A DNA stretch of 64,000 nt, from the NCBI GenBank assembly GCA_019635755.1, contig JAHBYW010000005.1, positions 248,001-312,000 of the forward strand, given 5' to 3'. This document shows positions 26,242 through 34,646 of the stretch, in pieces. The notes below the pieces were generated by a model, which was given only the letters and a program-made list of their open reading frames with translations, searched no databases and had not been told where the DNA came from. The position numbers and the translations under genes were made by a program. Numbering within the stretch: the stretch's first letter is position 1; each line of letters opens with the position of its first letter. Source of the stretch: Rhizobiaceae bacterium (GTDB taxonomy: Bacteria; Pseudomonadota; Alphaproteobacteria; Rhizobiales; Rhizobiaceae).

Positions 26242-26270
26242 TACATAGTGCATAGGGTGCACTATTTCAA
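26242..26270 (-). promoter_or_regulatory. Sigma70-like promoter with palindromic operator in its spacer, for DUF4160-DUF2442
   Basis: Minus strand: -35 TTGAAA (26270-26265), 17-bp spacer, -10 TATGTA (26247-26242). The palindrome ATAGTGCA-TAGGG-TGCACTAT (26245-26265) covers the spacer. The DUF4160 start codon is 15 bp downstream of the -10. The stop codon of the CoxG-like gene lies inside the operator. Confidence 0.65.
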
Positions 26271-26717
26271 GCCGCCCACCTTGCCGCCGAATGTCGAGAA
26301 GAATTCGCCGGCGAGCTTTTTCGACGTCGACGTGATCAGCCGGCTGCCGAGCTGGGCGATCTTGCCGCCGACATCGGCCTTGGCCGCGTATTTCAGCAGC
26401 GTCACCCCGGGCTCGACCTCCTGCAGCGTCACGTCCGCGCCGCCCTTGGCGAAGCCGGCGATGCCGCCCTTGCCCTCGCCCTGGATCGTATATGCGCTGG
26501 GCGGATTGAGGTTGGTCAGCGTGACTTCGCCCTGGAACGTCGCCTTGATCGGCCCGATCTTCAGCACGACGGTGGCGGCCATCTCCGTCGGGGACTTCAT
26601 CTCCAGCGACTGGCAGCCGGGAATGCACTCCTTGAGGATCGCCGGGTCGTTCAGCGCCTTCCAGACCTGATCCATCGGGGCATTGATGCGTTCCTCACCC
26701 TCGATCACCAGTGCCAT
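26262..26717 (-). CDS. CoxG/SRPBCC-family protein (carbon monoxide dehydrogenase subunit G-like)
   Basis: 151-aa START-like fold protein. Family features: ERINAPMDQVWKALNDPAILKECIPGCQSLE (residues about 8-38), then IGPIKATFQGEV and the end KLAGEFFSTFGGKVGG. CoxG-type proteins attach CO dehydrogenase to the membrane or bind hydrophobic ligands; no CO-dehydrogenase or xanthine-oxidase-type genes are in the window, so a role in CO oxidation is not supported. Start at ATG 26717 gives the family length. Confidence 0.85.
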   Translation of the reverse strand: MALVIEGEERINAPMDQVWKALNDPAILKECIPGCQSLEMKSPTEMAATVVLKIGPIKATFQGEVTLTNLNPPSAYTIQGEGKGGIAGFAKGGADVTLQEVEPGVTLLKYAAKADVGGKIAQLGSRLITSTSKKLAGEFFSTFGGKVGGLK

Positions 26718-26836
26718 CGCTCGCTCCTCCGCTCGCCCGCTTGGCCTAGCCGAGCGCCATGCCCTTGGCAATGCGGTGAACTTCGTCGCCCGCGATGATG
26801 CGTCGCCCTTGCCGTCGTCAGCGCCATGCCATATCG

Positions 26837-26851
26837 ATTTGTCCTACAAAT
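26837..26851. promoter_or_regulatory. GntR (FadR-subfamily) operator candidate upstream of sugar-acid dehydratase
   Basis: ATTTGT-CCT-ACAAAT is a perfect dyad whose core TTGTCCTACAA fits the FadR-type GntR consensus TNGTNNNACNA exactly. It ends 14 bp before the dehydratase ATG, so a bound repressor would block transcription or initiation. No GntR gene of this subfamily is nearby. Confidence 0.65.
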
Positions 26852-26865
26852 AGCCGGAGACGACG

Positions 26866-28668
26866 ATGGCTGGGGCCAAGACCAAGAAAACCTTCCGCTC
26901 GCAGGAGTGGTTCAACAACCCGGATAATCCCGGCATGACGGCGCTTTATCTCGAGCGCTACCTGAACTTCGGGCTGACCCGCGAGGAACTGCAGTCGGGC
27001 AAGCCGCTGATCGGAATCGCCCAGACCGGCTCCGACCTGTCGCCCTGCAACCGCCATCACCTGGAGCTCGCAAAGCGCGTGCGCGCCGGGATCGAGGCGG
27101 CGGGCGGCATCCCCTTCGAATTCCCGACGCATCCGATCCAGGAGACGGGCAAGCGGCCGACCGCGTCGCTGGACCGCAACCTCGCCTATCTCGGCCTTGT
27201 CGAGGTGCTCTACGGCTATCCGCTCGACGGCGTCGTGCTTACCATCGGCTGCGACAAGACAACGCCGGCGCTGCTGATGGCGGCGGCGACCGTCAACCTG
27301 CCGGCGATCGCGCTGTCGGTCGGTCCGATGCTGAACGGCTGGCACCGCGGCCAGCGCACCGGGTCCGGCACCATCGCCTGGAAGGCGCGCGAGATGCATG
27401 CTGCCGGCGAGATCGACTACAACCAGTTCATGGACCTCGTCGCGTCGTCGGCCCCGTCGGTCGGCTATTGCAACACGATGGGCACGGCGACGACGATGAA
27501 CAGCCTGGCGGAAGCGCTCGGCATGCAGCTGCCCGGCTCGGCGGCGATCCCGGCGCCCTATCGCGAGCGCGGCCAGATGGCCTACGAGACCGGCAAACGC
27601 ATCGTCGAGATGGTGCATGCCGACCTGAAGCCGTCGGACATCATGACGCGCGAGGCGTTCGAAAACGCCATCGTGGTCAATTCGGCCATCGGCGGTTCCA
27701 CCAATGCGCCGATCCACCTGAACGCGATCGCACGGCACCTCGGCGTCAAGCTGGACAATGACGACTGGCAGGCGATCGGCCATGACATCCCGCTGCTGGT
27801 GAACCTGCAGCCGGCGGGCGAGTATCTCGGCGAGGACTATCATCACGCCGGCGGCGTGCCCGCGGTCGTCGCGGAGCTGATGAAGGCAAAGCTGCTGCCC
27901 AACCCGGACGCGCTGACCGTCAACGGCAAGTCGTTCGGCGAAAACTGCCGGACGGCCGAGAACCTCGACCCCAAGGTCATCCTCCCGGTCAGCGCGCCGA
28001 TGAAGAAGAGCGCCGGCTTCATCAACCTCAAGGGCAATCTGTTCGACAGCGCGATCATGAAGACCAGCGTGATCTCCGACGAGTTCCGCGAGCGCTATCT
28101 GTCGAACCCGAAGGACCCGGAGGCGTTCGAGGGCCGGGCGGTCGTGTTCGACGGACCCGAGGACTATCACAAGCGCATCGACGATCCGAAGGAGAAGATC
28201 GACGAGCACTGCGTGCTGTTCATGCGCGGCGCCGGCCCGGTGGGCTATCCGGGCGGCGCGGAGGTGGTGAACATGCAGCCGCCGGACTACCTGATCCGGA
28301 AGGGCATCCATTCGCTGCCGTGCATCGGCGACGGCCGCCAGTCCGGCACGTCGGGCTCCCCGTCGATCCTGAACGCGTCGCCGGAAGCAGCCGCCGGCGG
28401 CGGCCTGGCGCTCCTGAGAAGCGGCGATCGCGTCCGCATCGACCTGCGCAAGGGCACCGCCAACATCCTGATCTCGGACGCCGAGCTCACCGAGCGCCGC
28501 GCGGCGCTGGCCCAGCACGGCGGCTATCAGTTCCCGAAGCATCAGACGCCGTGGCAGGAAATCCAGCGTGGCATGGTCGACCAGTTCGACCAGGGCATGG
28601 TGCTGAAGCCGGCAGTCAAATATCGCGACGTGGCGCACACCGCCGGCGTGCCCCGCGACAACCACTGA
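26866..28668 (+). CDS. Sugar-acid dehydratase of the IlvD/Edd family (arabinonate/xylonate dehydratase-like)
   Basis: 600-aa Fe-S/Mg dehydratase that removes water from aldonates to give 2-keto-3-deoxy acids. Cluster ligands Cys61 ([10 protein letters not shown]), Cys129 ([10 protein letters not shown]) and Cys202 (GYCNTMGTA); Asp130 and Lys131 follow the second Cys as in Rhizobium L-arabinonate dehydratase, where that Lys is carbamylated. The late segment [25 protein letters not shown] holds the catalytic Ser. Longer than IlvD branched-chain enzymes in this loop pattern, so a sugar-acid substrate is favoured, which one is not known. Probable GntR control from the site just upstream. Confidence 0.87.
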   Translation: MAGAKTKKTFRSQEWFNNPDNPGMTALYLERYLNFGLTREELQSGKPLIGIAQTGSDLSPCNRHHLELAKRVRAGIEAAGGIPFEFPTHPIQETGKRPTASLDRNLAYLGLVEVLYGYPLDGVVLTIGCDKTTPALLMAAATVNLPAIALSVGPMLNGWHRGQRTGSGTIAWKAREMHAAGEIDYNQFMDLVASSAPSVGYCNTMGTATTMNSLAEALGMQLPGSAAIPAPYRERGQMAYETGKRIVEMVHADLKPSDIMTREAFENAIVVNSAIGGSTNAPIHLNAIARHLGVKLDNDDWQAIGHDIPLLVNLQPAGEYLGEDYHHAGGVPAVVAELMKAKLLPNPDALTVNGKSFGENCRTAENLDPKVILPVSAPMKKSAGFINLKGNLFDSAIMKTSVISDEFRERYLSNPKDPEAFEGRAVVFDGPEDYHKRIDDPKEKIDEHCVLFMRGAGPVGYPGGAEVVNMQPPDYLIRKGIHSLPCIGDGRQSGTSGSPSILNASPEAAAGGGLALLRSGDRVRIDLRKGTANILISDAELTERRAALAQHGGYQFPKHQTPWQEIQRGMVDQFDQGMVLKPAVKYRDVAHTAGVPRDNH

Positions 28669-28692
28669 ACCCATCGCAGCCGGGGCGCGTCG

Positions 28693-29835
28693 TCACGACG
28701 CGGCCCGGCCGATCGCCCGGAACAGCTCGATCGTCTCGAACTCGCGGTACGAGCTTTCGTCGTTAGTCTGGCCGTAGGTCGGATTGGCCGACAGCTTGGT
28801 GATGACCAGCCCGCGCGCCGGGTTCACGTAAACGAACTGGTTGTAGACGCCGATGGCGGAGAACTCGCCCTCGTCGCCGTCCATCAGCCACCATTGGTAC
28901 CCATAGCCGAAGGCGGAGTCGGACGTGTCGCGCTTGCCGGGCACGAGGTGCGGCGCGTCGGGCGTGACGGAGGCCTTCACCCAGGCTTCCGGGACGACCT
29001 GCCGTCCGTGCCAATTGCCCCTCAACCGATAGAGTTCGCCGAGCTTGGCGAAATCGCGCGCCGTCGCCTGAAGGCCGCCATAGGCCATCTCCATGCCGTC
29101 GGAATCCACCAGCCAGTGCGCGGCATCCTCCATGCCGAGCGGGTGCCAGATCTTCTCCTCCACATAATCGCGGATCGTGCGTCCCGTGGCGGCCTTGAGC
29201 ACCATGCCGAGGATCTGCGTGTCGATGGAATTGTAGAGGTTGTAGGTGCCGGGCTGCCGCTGGCGCACCATCGTGGTGGCGATCTCGCCGAACGAGCCGC
29301 CATGGGCGAAGACCGCGATGAAGCGGTTCATGTCGGACTCCGGGTCCGAATAGTCCTCGCTCCAGCGCGCGCCCGACGACATCTGCAGGACGTCCTTGAG
29401 CGATACGCCGTGATAGGCGGTGCCGGGGCGCAGCTGCGGCAGGTAGCGGGAGACCGGCACGTCGACGCTCTGGATCAGGCCGTCGGCGATGGCGATGCCG
29501 ATCGCGGCCGAGGTGAAGCTCTTGGCGACGGACATGGACGTCCACTGCACGCCGGCGCCTCCGGTCATCGCGTAGTGCTCCAGAACCATGCGCCCGTCCC
29601 TGATGACGAGCAGCGCCACGGTGTCCGTATCGTCGAGCAGCGCCGCCGAACTCAGCTCCTTGCCCTCCCAGCGGTAGGTCGCGGGCAGCTTCATCTCGGG
29701 TCCGCGCGGAAACGGGCGCGGCGCGGGGGAGGGCGTCATCGACGACACCGGAAAGATCTCCGCCAGCCGATTGAAGGTGGCGGTCTGCCGCGCGCCCGAA
29801 AACATGCTGCGCGCGAACTCCAGGCGCTCGTTCAT
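28693..29835 (-). CDS. Serine hydrolase of the beta-lactamase/penicillin-binding-protein family
   Basis: 380-aa class C beta-lactamase-fold hydrolase (esterase or peptidase-like). Nucleophile motif S-x-x-K is Ser102-Val-Ala-Lys105 in TSMSVAKSF; a Tyr follows in GTYNLYNSID (about 198-207). The N-terminus has no signal peptide, so a cytoplasmic amide or ester hydrolase is likely rather than a resistance enzyme. It begins at ATG 29835, overlapping the TetR gene stop by 4 bp, so both form one operon under TetR autoregulation. Confidence 0.85.
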   Translation of the reverse strand: MNERLEFARSMFSGARQTATFNRLAEIFPVSSMTPSPAPRPFPRGPEMKLPATYRWEGKELSSAALLDDTDTVALLVIRDGRMVLEHYAMTGGAGVQWTSMSVAKSFTSAAIGIAIADGLIQSVDVPVSRYLPQLRPGTAYHGVSLKDVLQMSSGARWSEDYSDPESDMNRFIAVFAHGGSFGEIATTMVRQRQPGTYNLYNSIDTQILGMVLKAATGRTIRDYVEEKIWHPLGMEDAAHWLVDSDGMEMAYGGLQATARDFAKLGELYRLRGNWHGRQVVPEAWVKASVTPDAPHLVPGKRDTSDSAFGYGYQWWLMDGDEGEFSAIGVYNQFVYVNPARGLVITKLSANPTYGQTNDESSYREFETIELFRAIGRAAS

Positions 29836-30416
29836 TGCCCCGTCCCCCGTGTGAGCTGGCCTATGACAGCCGTCGCCGCCTTGCGCATCGCGCGCTGCGG
29901 GGCCTCGACGCCGAAGTCGGCGAGGCTGGTCTGTCCGAGGATCATCGACAGGATGACGAAGGCGGCGTCCCGCCGCCCCTTCGCCGTCCCGATCTTCTCG
30001 CGCGCCATCGCCGCGACGAGCATGTCGATGGCGTAGCCGTAGACGCCCTTCAGCCGCTCGCGCACATGCGCGTCGCTCTCGGCCAGGTGCCACAACTCGC
30101 CCATCACGGTGTTGGACAGCTCGTTGGCGAACAGCTCGTCGACATAGAGATCGAGCAATGCATGGAGCGCGATCGCGCCGTGTTCGTCGCGGATGCGGGC
30201 GAGGCTCGTCTCGGCGCGCGACAGCAGCCGGTCGATCAGCCGGTCCACCATGTCGTCGCGGTTGCCCATGAAGTAGCGAACCAGGCTGCGCGGCAGGCCG
30301 GCCTCCTGGGCGATGTCCGTCAGCTTGGTCGAGGCGATTCCCTTGCGCACCACGCAGGCCTCGAAGGCGCGCATGATCTCCTCGCTGCGCTCTTCCTGCT
30401 TGGGTGGTCTCGCCAT
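29832..30416 (-). CDS. TetR-family transcriptional regulator
   Basis: 194-aa repressor. HTH in IMRAFEACVVRKGIASTKLTDIAQEAGLPRSLVRYFMGNRDDMVDRLI (about residues 14-58), then the helical ligand-binding domain. I start at ATG 30416 (MARPPKQEERSEEI); upstream residues cross the operator region. It is transcribed divergently from an orphan binding-protein gene, with two identical half-site palindromes in the 121-bp space, so it probably controls both directions. Confidence 0.85.
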   Translation of the reverse strand: MARPPKQEERSEEIMRAFEACVVRKGIASTKLTDIAQEAGLPRSLVRYFMGNRDDMVDRLIDRLLSRAETSLARIRDEHGAIALHALLDLYVDELFANELSNTVMGELWHLAESDAHVRERLKGVYGYAIDMLVAAMAREKIGTAKGRRDAAFVILSMILGQTSLADFGVEAPQRAMRKAATAVIGQLTRGTGQ

Positions 30417-30430
30417 GCCGCGCTCAATCC

Positions 30431-30480
30431 TGTCAGTGTTGACAAGAAATCCTACAGGCCGTTTATTGTCAACTGTGACA
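30431..30480. promoter_or_regulatory. Two TetR-type operators in a divergent promoter
   Basis: TGTCA-GTGT-TGACA (30431-30444) and TGTCA-ACTG-TGACA (30467-30480) share the same dyad and are 36 bp apart centre to centre. They also form the ends of a larger inverted repeat running from CAATCCTGTCA to TGACAGGATTG. They lie between the TetR start (30416) and the binding-protein start (30538). Confidence 0.75.
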
Positions 30481-30537
30481 GGATTGGTGCCGAGGCCGAT
30501 GCCACGCGTATCGGTGGGCAGAAGGAAGGGGACCGAC

Positions 30538-31611
30538 ATGAAACTGCATGCCCTCGCAGGAGGCCTCCTGTTCGCGACGGCGCTGTCCGGCTTCGCCTCT
30601 CCGGCAAAGGCTCAGGATGCTGCGCTCACGGTCTTCGACTGGCCGGGCTACGAAGATCCGGCGCTGCATCAGGCCTATGTCGACAAGCATGGCGCCTCGC
30701 CGACCTTCACCTTCTTCGGCGACGAGGACGAGGCGTTCGAGAAGCTGCGCTCCGGCTTCCGGGCCGACATCGCGCATCCGTGCTCGACCAATGTCGTGAA
30801 GTGGCGCGAGGCCGGCATCCTGCAGCCCCTCGACACGAGCCGGATCGCCGCCTGGAACGACATCCTGCCGGGCATCCGGGGCATGAAGGATGTGATGGTC
30901 GACGCCGACGGCACGGCCTGGTTCCTGCCCTTCGACTGGGGCAACACGCTGCTGACCTATCGAACCGATACGGTCGACGCCGCCGATATCCGGTCGCTGA
31001 AGGCTTTCGCCGACCCGAAGTTCAAGGACAAGGTCTCCATCCCATCCAATCCGGACGCCGCCTATGCGCTGGGTCTGCTTGCGGTCGGCGTCCACGACAT
31101 CCAGGCGATGACCGACGCCGATTTCGACGCGGCCTCGGCGTTCCTTCGCGAGGTACACAAGAACGTCCGTATCTACTGGGGCGACAACACCGAACTGGCG
31201 CAGGCGATGGCCGGCGGCGAGATCGACCTCGCCTGGGCGTGGAACGAGACGGCGAACGCGCTGAAAGCCAATGGCGTACCGGTCGACGTAATGCGCGATA
31301 CCGACGAGGGCCTCGCCTCCTGGGTCTGCGGCTACGCGCTGCTGAAGGATGCGCCGGGCAATCTCGACAAGGCGTACGATTTCCTCAACGCGGTCATGGC
31401 GCCTTCGGTGTCGAGCTACATGGTCACCGCCTGGGGTTATGGCCACGCCAACGGCGCGGGCATGGCGGCGGTCGATCCGGCGGCGCTCGACGCGGCCGGG
31501 CATGCCGACATCGACAAATACCGCGACAAGACGATCTTCGCCGTGCCGGTCGACCACAACACCAAGATGCGGTTCGTCCAGGAGTTCGAGAAGATCAAGG
31601 CCGGCTATTGA
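30538..31611 (+). CDS. Orphan periplasmic substrate-binding protein, spermidine/putrescine type
   Basis: 357-aa exported protein with a signal peptide at residues 1-25 (LLFATALSGFASPAKAQ, cleavage before DAALT). Mature start LTVFDWPGYEDP and segments FEKLRSGFRADIAHPCST, DWGNTLLTYRTD and AWAWNETANALKANGVPV place it in the PotD/PotF family. AGGGGACCGAC precedes the ATG. No permease or ATPase follows: the next gene is convergent. It may use another transporter or sense a ligand. Divergent from the TetR-hydrolase operon, with shared operators. Confidence 0.87.
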   Translation: MKLHALAGGLLFATALSGFASPAKAQDAALTVFDWPGYEDPALHQAYVDKHGASPTFTFFGDEDEAFEKLRSGFRADIAHPCSTNVVKWREAGILQPLDTSRIAAWNDILPGIRGMKDVMVDADGTAWFLPFDWGNTLLTYRTDTVDAADIRSLKAFADPKFKDKVSIPSNPDAAYALGLLAVGVHDIQAMTDADFDAASAFLREVHKNVRIYWGDNTELAQAMAGGEIDLAWAWNETANALKANGVPVDVMRDTDEGLASWVCGYALLKDAPGNLDKAYDFLNAVMAPSVSSYMVTAWGYGHANGAGMAAVDPAALDAAGHADIDKYRDKTIFAVPVDHNTKMRFVQEFEKIKAGY

Positions 31612-31617
31612 GCCGGT

Positions 31618-32136
31618 TCAAGGCTGGAGCTTGATCGTCGCCGTGCAGCGCTCGAGGTACTGCGACGCATCGAGGATGCCGCGCGTGCGAAATGCCAGAT
31701 CGGGCTGGCCGTTGATCCGGACATAGGCCGTGCCGGCCTTGTCCAGCGCCTCGAAATTCTCCGGCGTGAGCGGATAGCTGGAATCGACGATGGAACTGCC
31801 CGTGGTCATGGCTTCCAGCTCAATGGTCTTGCCACCAAAAACATCGAGGCGGATGGTGACGGGCTTGTCGTCCTCGAACGCGCCCGGCCAGTAGAAGATG
31901 CGCACGACGGTATGCGGGTCCTGTCCCTGATAGCGCGTCAGCCAGAGCGCATTGTACGGCGCGACATTGAACTCGACCGGGTCGCGGTTGACGGCGTTGC
32001 AGCCGCGGGAGCCGGACATGATCGTCCAGCCGCCGTCCCTGACGAAGAAGGTGGAAGGCATGTCCTGCGCGCCGGCTGGCGAGCCGGCCGCGACCGTCAC
32101 CAACAACAGCGAAATCTGGGCAATTCGGTAGGGCAT
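31618..32136 (-). CDS. Exported protein of unknown function
   Basis: 172 aa with a signal peptide (MPYRIAQISLLLVTVAAGSPAGAQ, about residues 1-24). Mature sequence is rich in beta-strand pattern (VTIRLDVFGGKTIELEAM, AYVRINGQPDLAFRTRG) with two Cys (about 46 and 165) that could form a periplasmic disulfide. I recognise no family. Tail to tail with the orphan binding-protein gene (6-bp gap), and 25 bp downstream of the glutamine amidotransferase gene on the same strand, so it may belong to that operon. Confidence 0.65.
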   Translation of the reverse strand: MPYRIAQISLLLVTVAAGSPAGAQDMPSTFFVRDGGWTIMSGSRGCNAVNRDPVEFNVAPYNALWLTRYQGQDPHTVVRIFYWPGAFEDDKPVTIRLDVFGGKTIELEAMTTGSSIVDSSYPLTPENFEALDKAGTAYVRINGQPDLAFRTRGILDASQYLERCTATIKLQP

Positions 32137-32161
32137 CGGACCTCCTCGCTTTCGAGGGAGC

Positions 32162-32872
32162 CTATTCCGGAATGCGCTGGCCGAACAGCCGGCCGAGGAA
32201 GCCGTAGAACCACTCGGCCTGCGTCGCGTCGTGCTGGTGCATGAGCGCGTCCTGCTCGGCGCGGGTCTGGGTGCCCGGCTTGCCGTAGGGCGCCCAGGGC
32301 GCGCGCTGCCAGCGGCGGAAGCCTTCGATCGTCACCTCGGAATGGAACTGAAGCCCATAGGTGCGCGGACCGTGGCGGAAGGCCTGGTTGGGGAACAGGT
32401 CGCTGCCGGCGAGGCGTTCGGCGCCGTCCGGGATGCCGAATGTGTGCCAGTGCGACTGCGAGACGTGGATGGGCGAGGGGAGGAAATCCTTCCCCGCCTC
32501 GGTGGGCTCGATGCGGTAATAGCCGAATTCGCTCCAGTCGCCGTCGAGCGGCCCGACTTTCGCGCCGAGATGAAAGGCGATCTGCTGCGCGCCCTGGCAG
32601 ATGCCGAGCAGCGGCACGTCGCGTTTCATGCACTGGTCGATGAAGCGGTATTCGTCGTTGAGGAACGGGAACCTGCCGGTCTCGTAGACCTCGTATTTGC
32701 CGCCATAGACGACGGCGCCGGCAACCGAGCCGTCCGGCGCGTCGAGCGTGTCGCCGGCGAAAGGTCGCCGGATGACCGGCTCGAAACCGCTGGTCGCGAG
32801 GAAGGTGTGGACGCGATCGTCCGGCGGATCGTCGCCGTGGCTGACGAGGATGACGCGGTTCGGTTTCGTCAT
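32162..32872 (-). CDS. Class I glutamine amidotransferase-like protein
   Basis: 236 aa. The GATase triad is visible: Cys92 in GICQGAQQ, His177 and Glu179 in LQFHSEV. It looks like the GMP-synthase-type glutamine amidotransferase domain, stand-alone; such proteins include gamma-glutamyl hydrolases acting in polyamine or amine catabolism. The start ATG (32872) overlaps the stop of the MttB gene by 4 bp, so the two products probably work in one pathway. Confidence 0.85.
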   Translation of the reverse strand: MTKPNRVILVSHGDDPPDDRVHTFLATSGFEPVIRRPFAGDTLDAPDGSVAGAVVYGGKYEVYETGRFPFLNDEYRFIDQCMKRDVPLLGICQGAQQIAFHLGAKVGPLDGDWSEFGYYRIEPTEAGKDFLPSPIHVSQSHWHTFGIPDGAERLAGSDLFPNQAFRHGPRTYGLQFHSEVTIEGFRRWQRAPWAPYGKPGTQTRAEQDALMHQHDATQAEWFYGFLGRLFGQRIPE

Positions 32873-34494
32873 GCCGCCGACCAGCCCATCCCGCTGCGCG
32901 GCAGGTGAATGTTGGGGAAGCGGGCGCGCAGCCGATCGTCGATCGCTTTCGGCACGTGTCGGGGAAAGCGGCTGGCCAGCACCTTCTTCTTCTCGGCGAT
33001 GGCGCGCTGGAGGATGTCGGGCTTGCCCTTCTCGTTCCACTCCTTGGGCGAGAAGCGGTCGCCGACGGCCGGGTAGAAATACTCGGTCTGCATCAGCTTC
33101 AGCGTCTGCTCGTTGCCGAGATAGTGGCCGGGGCCGTTCAGGCAGACGTCGGAGATCGTCGCGACCGACAGCGATTCGTCGGTGACCTCGATGCCGCGCA
33201 CGGCGCGCAGGCAGTAGCCGATCATGTCGTTGTCGATGATCAGGCTTTCCAGGCAGAAGCCGAGCAGCGAGGCGTGCATCCCGGCGGATTCGTAGACGAG
33301 GTTCAGGCCGGACAGGCCGGCCATCACGTCGGTGATGCCCTTCTCGAAGCCGGACTGGATGTCGGGCAGCTTCGAATCCGCCATGCCGGCCGCCGAGCCG
33401 CCCGGCAGGTCGTAGTAGTGGGCCATCTGCGCGCAGGCGGCGGTGAGCACGGACTGCTCCGGCGAGCCGCCGGACATCGCGCCGGTGCGCAGGTCGGAGA
33501 CAAACGGCCAGGTGCCGAAGATCGCTGGATAGCCGGGCTTCAGCGCGTTCACGTAGACGAGGCCGGCGAGCACCTCGGCCACCGCCTGCACGACGGCGCC
33601 GGCGACGGCGGCCGGAGCCGTGGCGCCGGCCTGGCCGGCGGAGAGCAGCAGGATCGGGATGCCGCCCTTCACGCATTCCTCCAGCACGCCGCAGGCATCC
33701 TCGGCATATTTCATCGGCGGGACGACGAAGCAGTTCGAGTTGGACACGAACGGCCGGGCGCGGAAGTTCTCCTCGCCGCCGGCGATCGCGTAGAGCATTT
33801 CCAGCGCCGGGCCGACATTCTCGCGAACCGTGAAGCTGGTGCCGACATGCTTCGACGTGCCCATCACGCAGGCATAGAGCGTGTTCAGATCCATATCCAA
33901 GGGATCGGGGATGTCGCGCGGCACCATCGGCCGCTGGAAGAAGTGGATGTTGTCCAGTCCCTCGACCAGGCGCGCCGCGTCATAGATGTCCTGCAGGAGC
34001 GATTCGCGGTACTCGCGCTTCTCCACGTCGACCAGATGGACGGCGGCGCCGGCCGTGCCGTAATGGACGCGCTTGCCCTGCACGACCATGTCGTGTTTCG
34101 GATCCTGGCCGTGCAGCGTGAAATTGCGCGCGGCGATCTTGATGGTGTGGAGGATCAGTTCGCGCGGGAAGCGGATGCGCTTGTCGTCGCCGTAGATGGC
34201 GCCGACCCGGGTGCAGGCCTCGATGCAACTCGGGATCGCATTGGCGAAGCCGACGGTTTCCAGCACCGTCAGCACGGCCTCGTGCACGCGGTCGAGCTCG
34301 GCGTCGGTGAGCGGCTTGTAGCGGCCGCCTTCCATGCCGGCGCGCACCGGGCGGACGTCCTCGGCGAGCGGCGCCGAACGGATGGCACGGCGCGCCTCGC
34401 GGCCGCCTGCGCGTCGCGATCGACCGCCAGCGCCCGCGTCTTCGGTGGCATCCGTGTTCTGGACCACGTCGGTCGCAAGCGCTGATGTCGCCAT
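32869..34494 (-). CDS. Non-pyrrolysine MttB-family corrinoid-dependent methyltransferase
   Basis: 541-aa protein of the trimethylamine methyltransferase (MttB) superfamily. The frame has no internal TAG, so pyrrolysine is absent, as in MtgB glycine-betaine-type enzymes. Conserved stretches include RIRFPRELILHTIKIAARNFTLHG, SNSNCFVVPPMKYAEDAC, GSPEQSVLTAACAQMAHYYDLP and the C-terminal GHYLGNEQTLKLMQTEYFYP. The first 60 residues are Arg/Ala-rich and poorly conserved-looking; ATG 34494 is chosen over 34545. Reaction expected: transfer of a methyl group from a quaternary amine to a corrinoid protein. No corrinoid protein is encoded in the window. Confidence 0.87.
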   Translation of the reverse strand: MATSALATDVVQNTDATEDAGAGGRSRRAGGREARRAIRSAPLAEDVRPVRAGMEGGRYKPLTDAELDRVHEAVLTVLETVGFANAIPSCIEACTRVGAIYGDDKRIRFPRELILHTIKIAARNFTLHGQDPKHDMVVQGKRVHYGTAGAAVHLVDVEKREYRESLLQDIYDAARLVEGLDNIHFFQRPMVPRDIPDPLDMDLNTLYACVMGTSKHVGTSFTVRENVGPALEMLYAIAGGEENFRARPFVSNSNCFVVPPMKYAEDACGVLEECVKGGIPILLLSAGQAGATAPAAVAGAVVQAVAEVLAGLVYVNALKPGYPAIFGTWPFVSDLRTGAMSGGSPEQSVLTAACAQMAHYYDLPGGSAAGMADSKLPDIQSGFEKGITDVMAGLSGLNLVYESAGMHASLLGFCLESLIIDNDMIGYCLRAVRGIEVTDESLSVATISDVCLNGPGHYLGNEQTLKLMQTEYFYPAVGDRFSPKEWNEKGKPDILQRAIAEKKKVLASRFPRHVPKAIDDRLRARFPNIHLPRSGMGWSAA

Positions 34495-34646
34495 CGCAGA
34501 CTCCTGTTCGAGCGGGTCCGGTCCCGGCCGGCGTCCAGCGCTCATGTGCCCTTCGTCCTGAGACTTATGATGCCACGGCAGGCCGGCCCGTTTGGGCCAG
34601 CCGCCGCGTCAGAATGGGCCACACTGTGGGTCAGTGCCGCTGGGGC

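Noticed and set aside
26262-26717. CoxG-like gene as evidence of a CO-dehydrogenase operon
   Set aside because: No coxMSL-type genes flank it; CoxG-like SRPBCC proteins occur alone.
26866-28668. IlvD dihydroxy-acid dehydratase of branched-chain amino acid synthesis
   Set aside because: Length of 600 aa, the Cys61/129/202 pattern with sugar-acid-type loops and a GntR operator fit the aldonate dehydratase branch better; no ilv genes nearby.
28693-29835. Beta-lactamase antibiotic resistance gene
   Set aside because: No signal peptide and only the general S-x-x-K fold motif; more like an esterase or amidase in a TetR operon.
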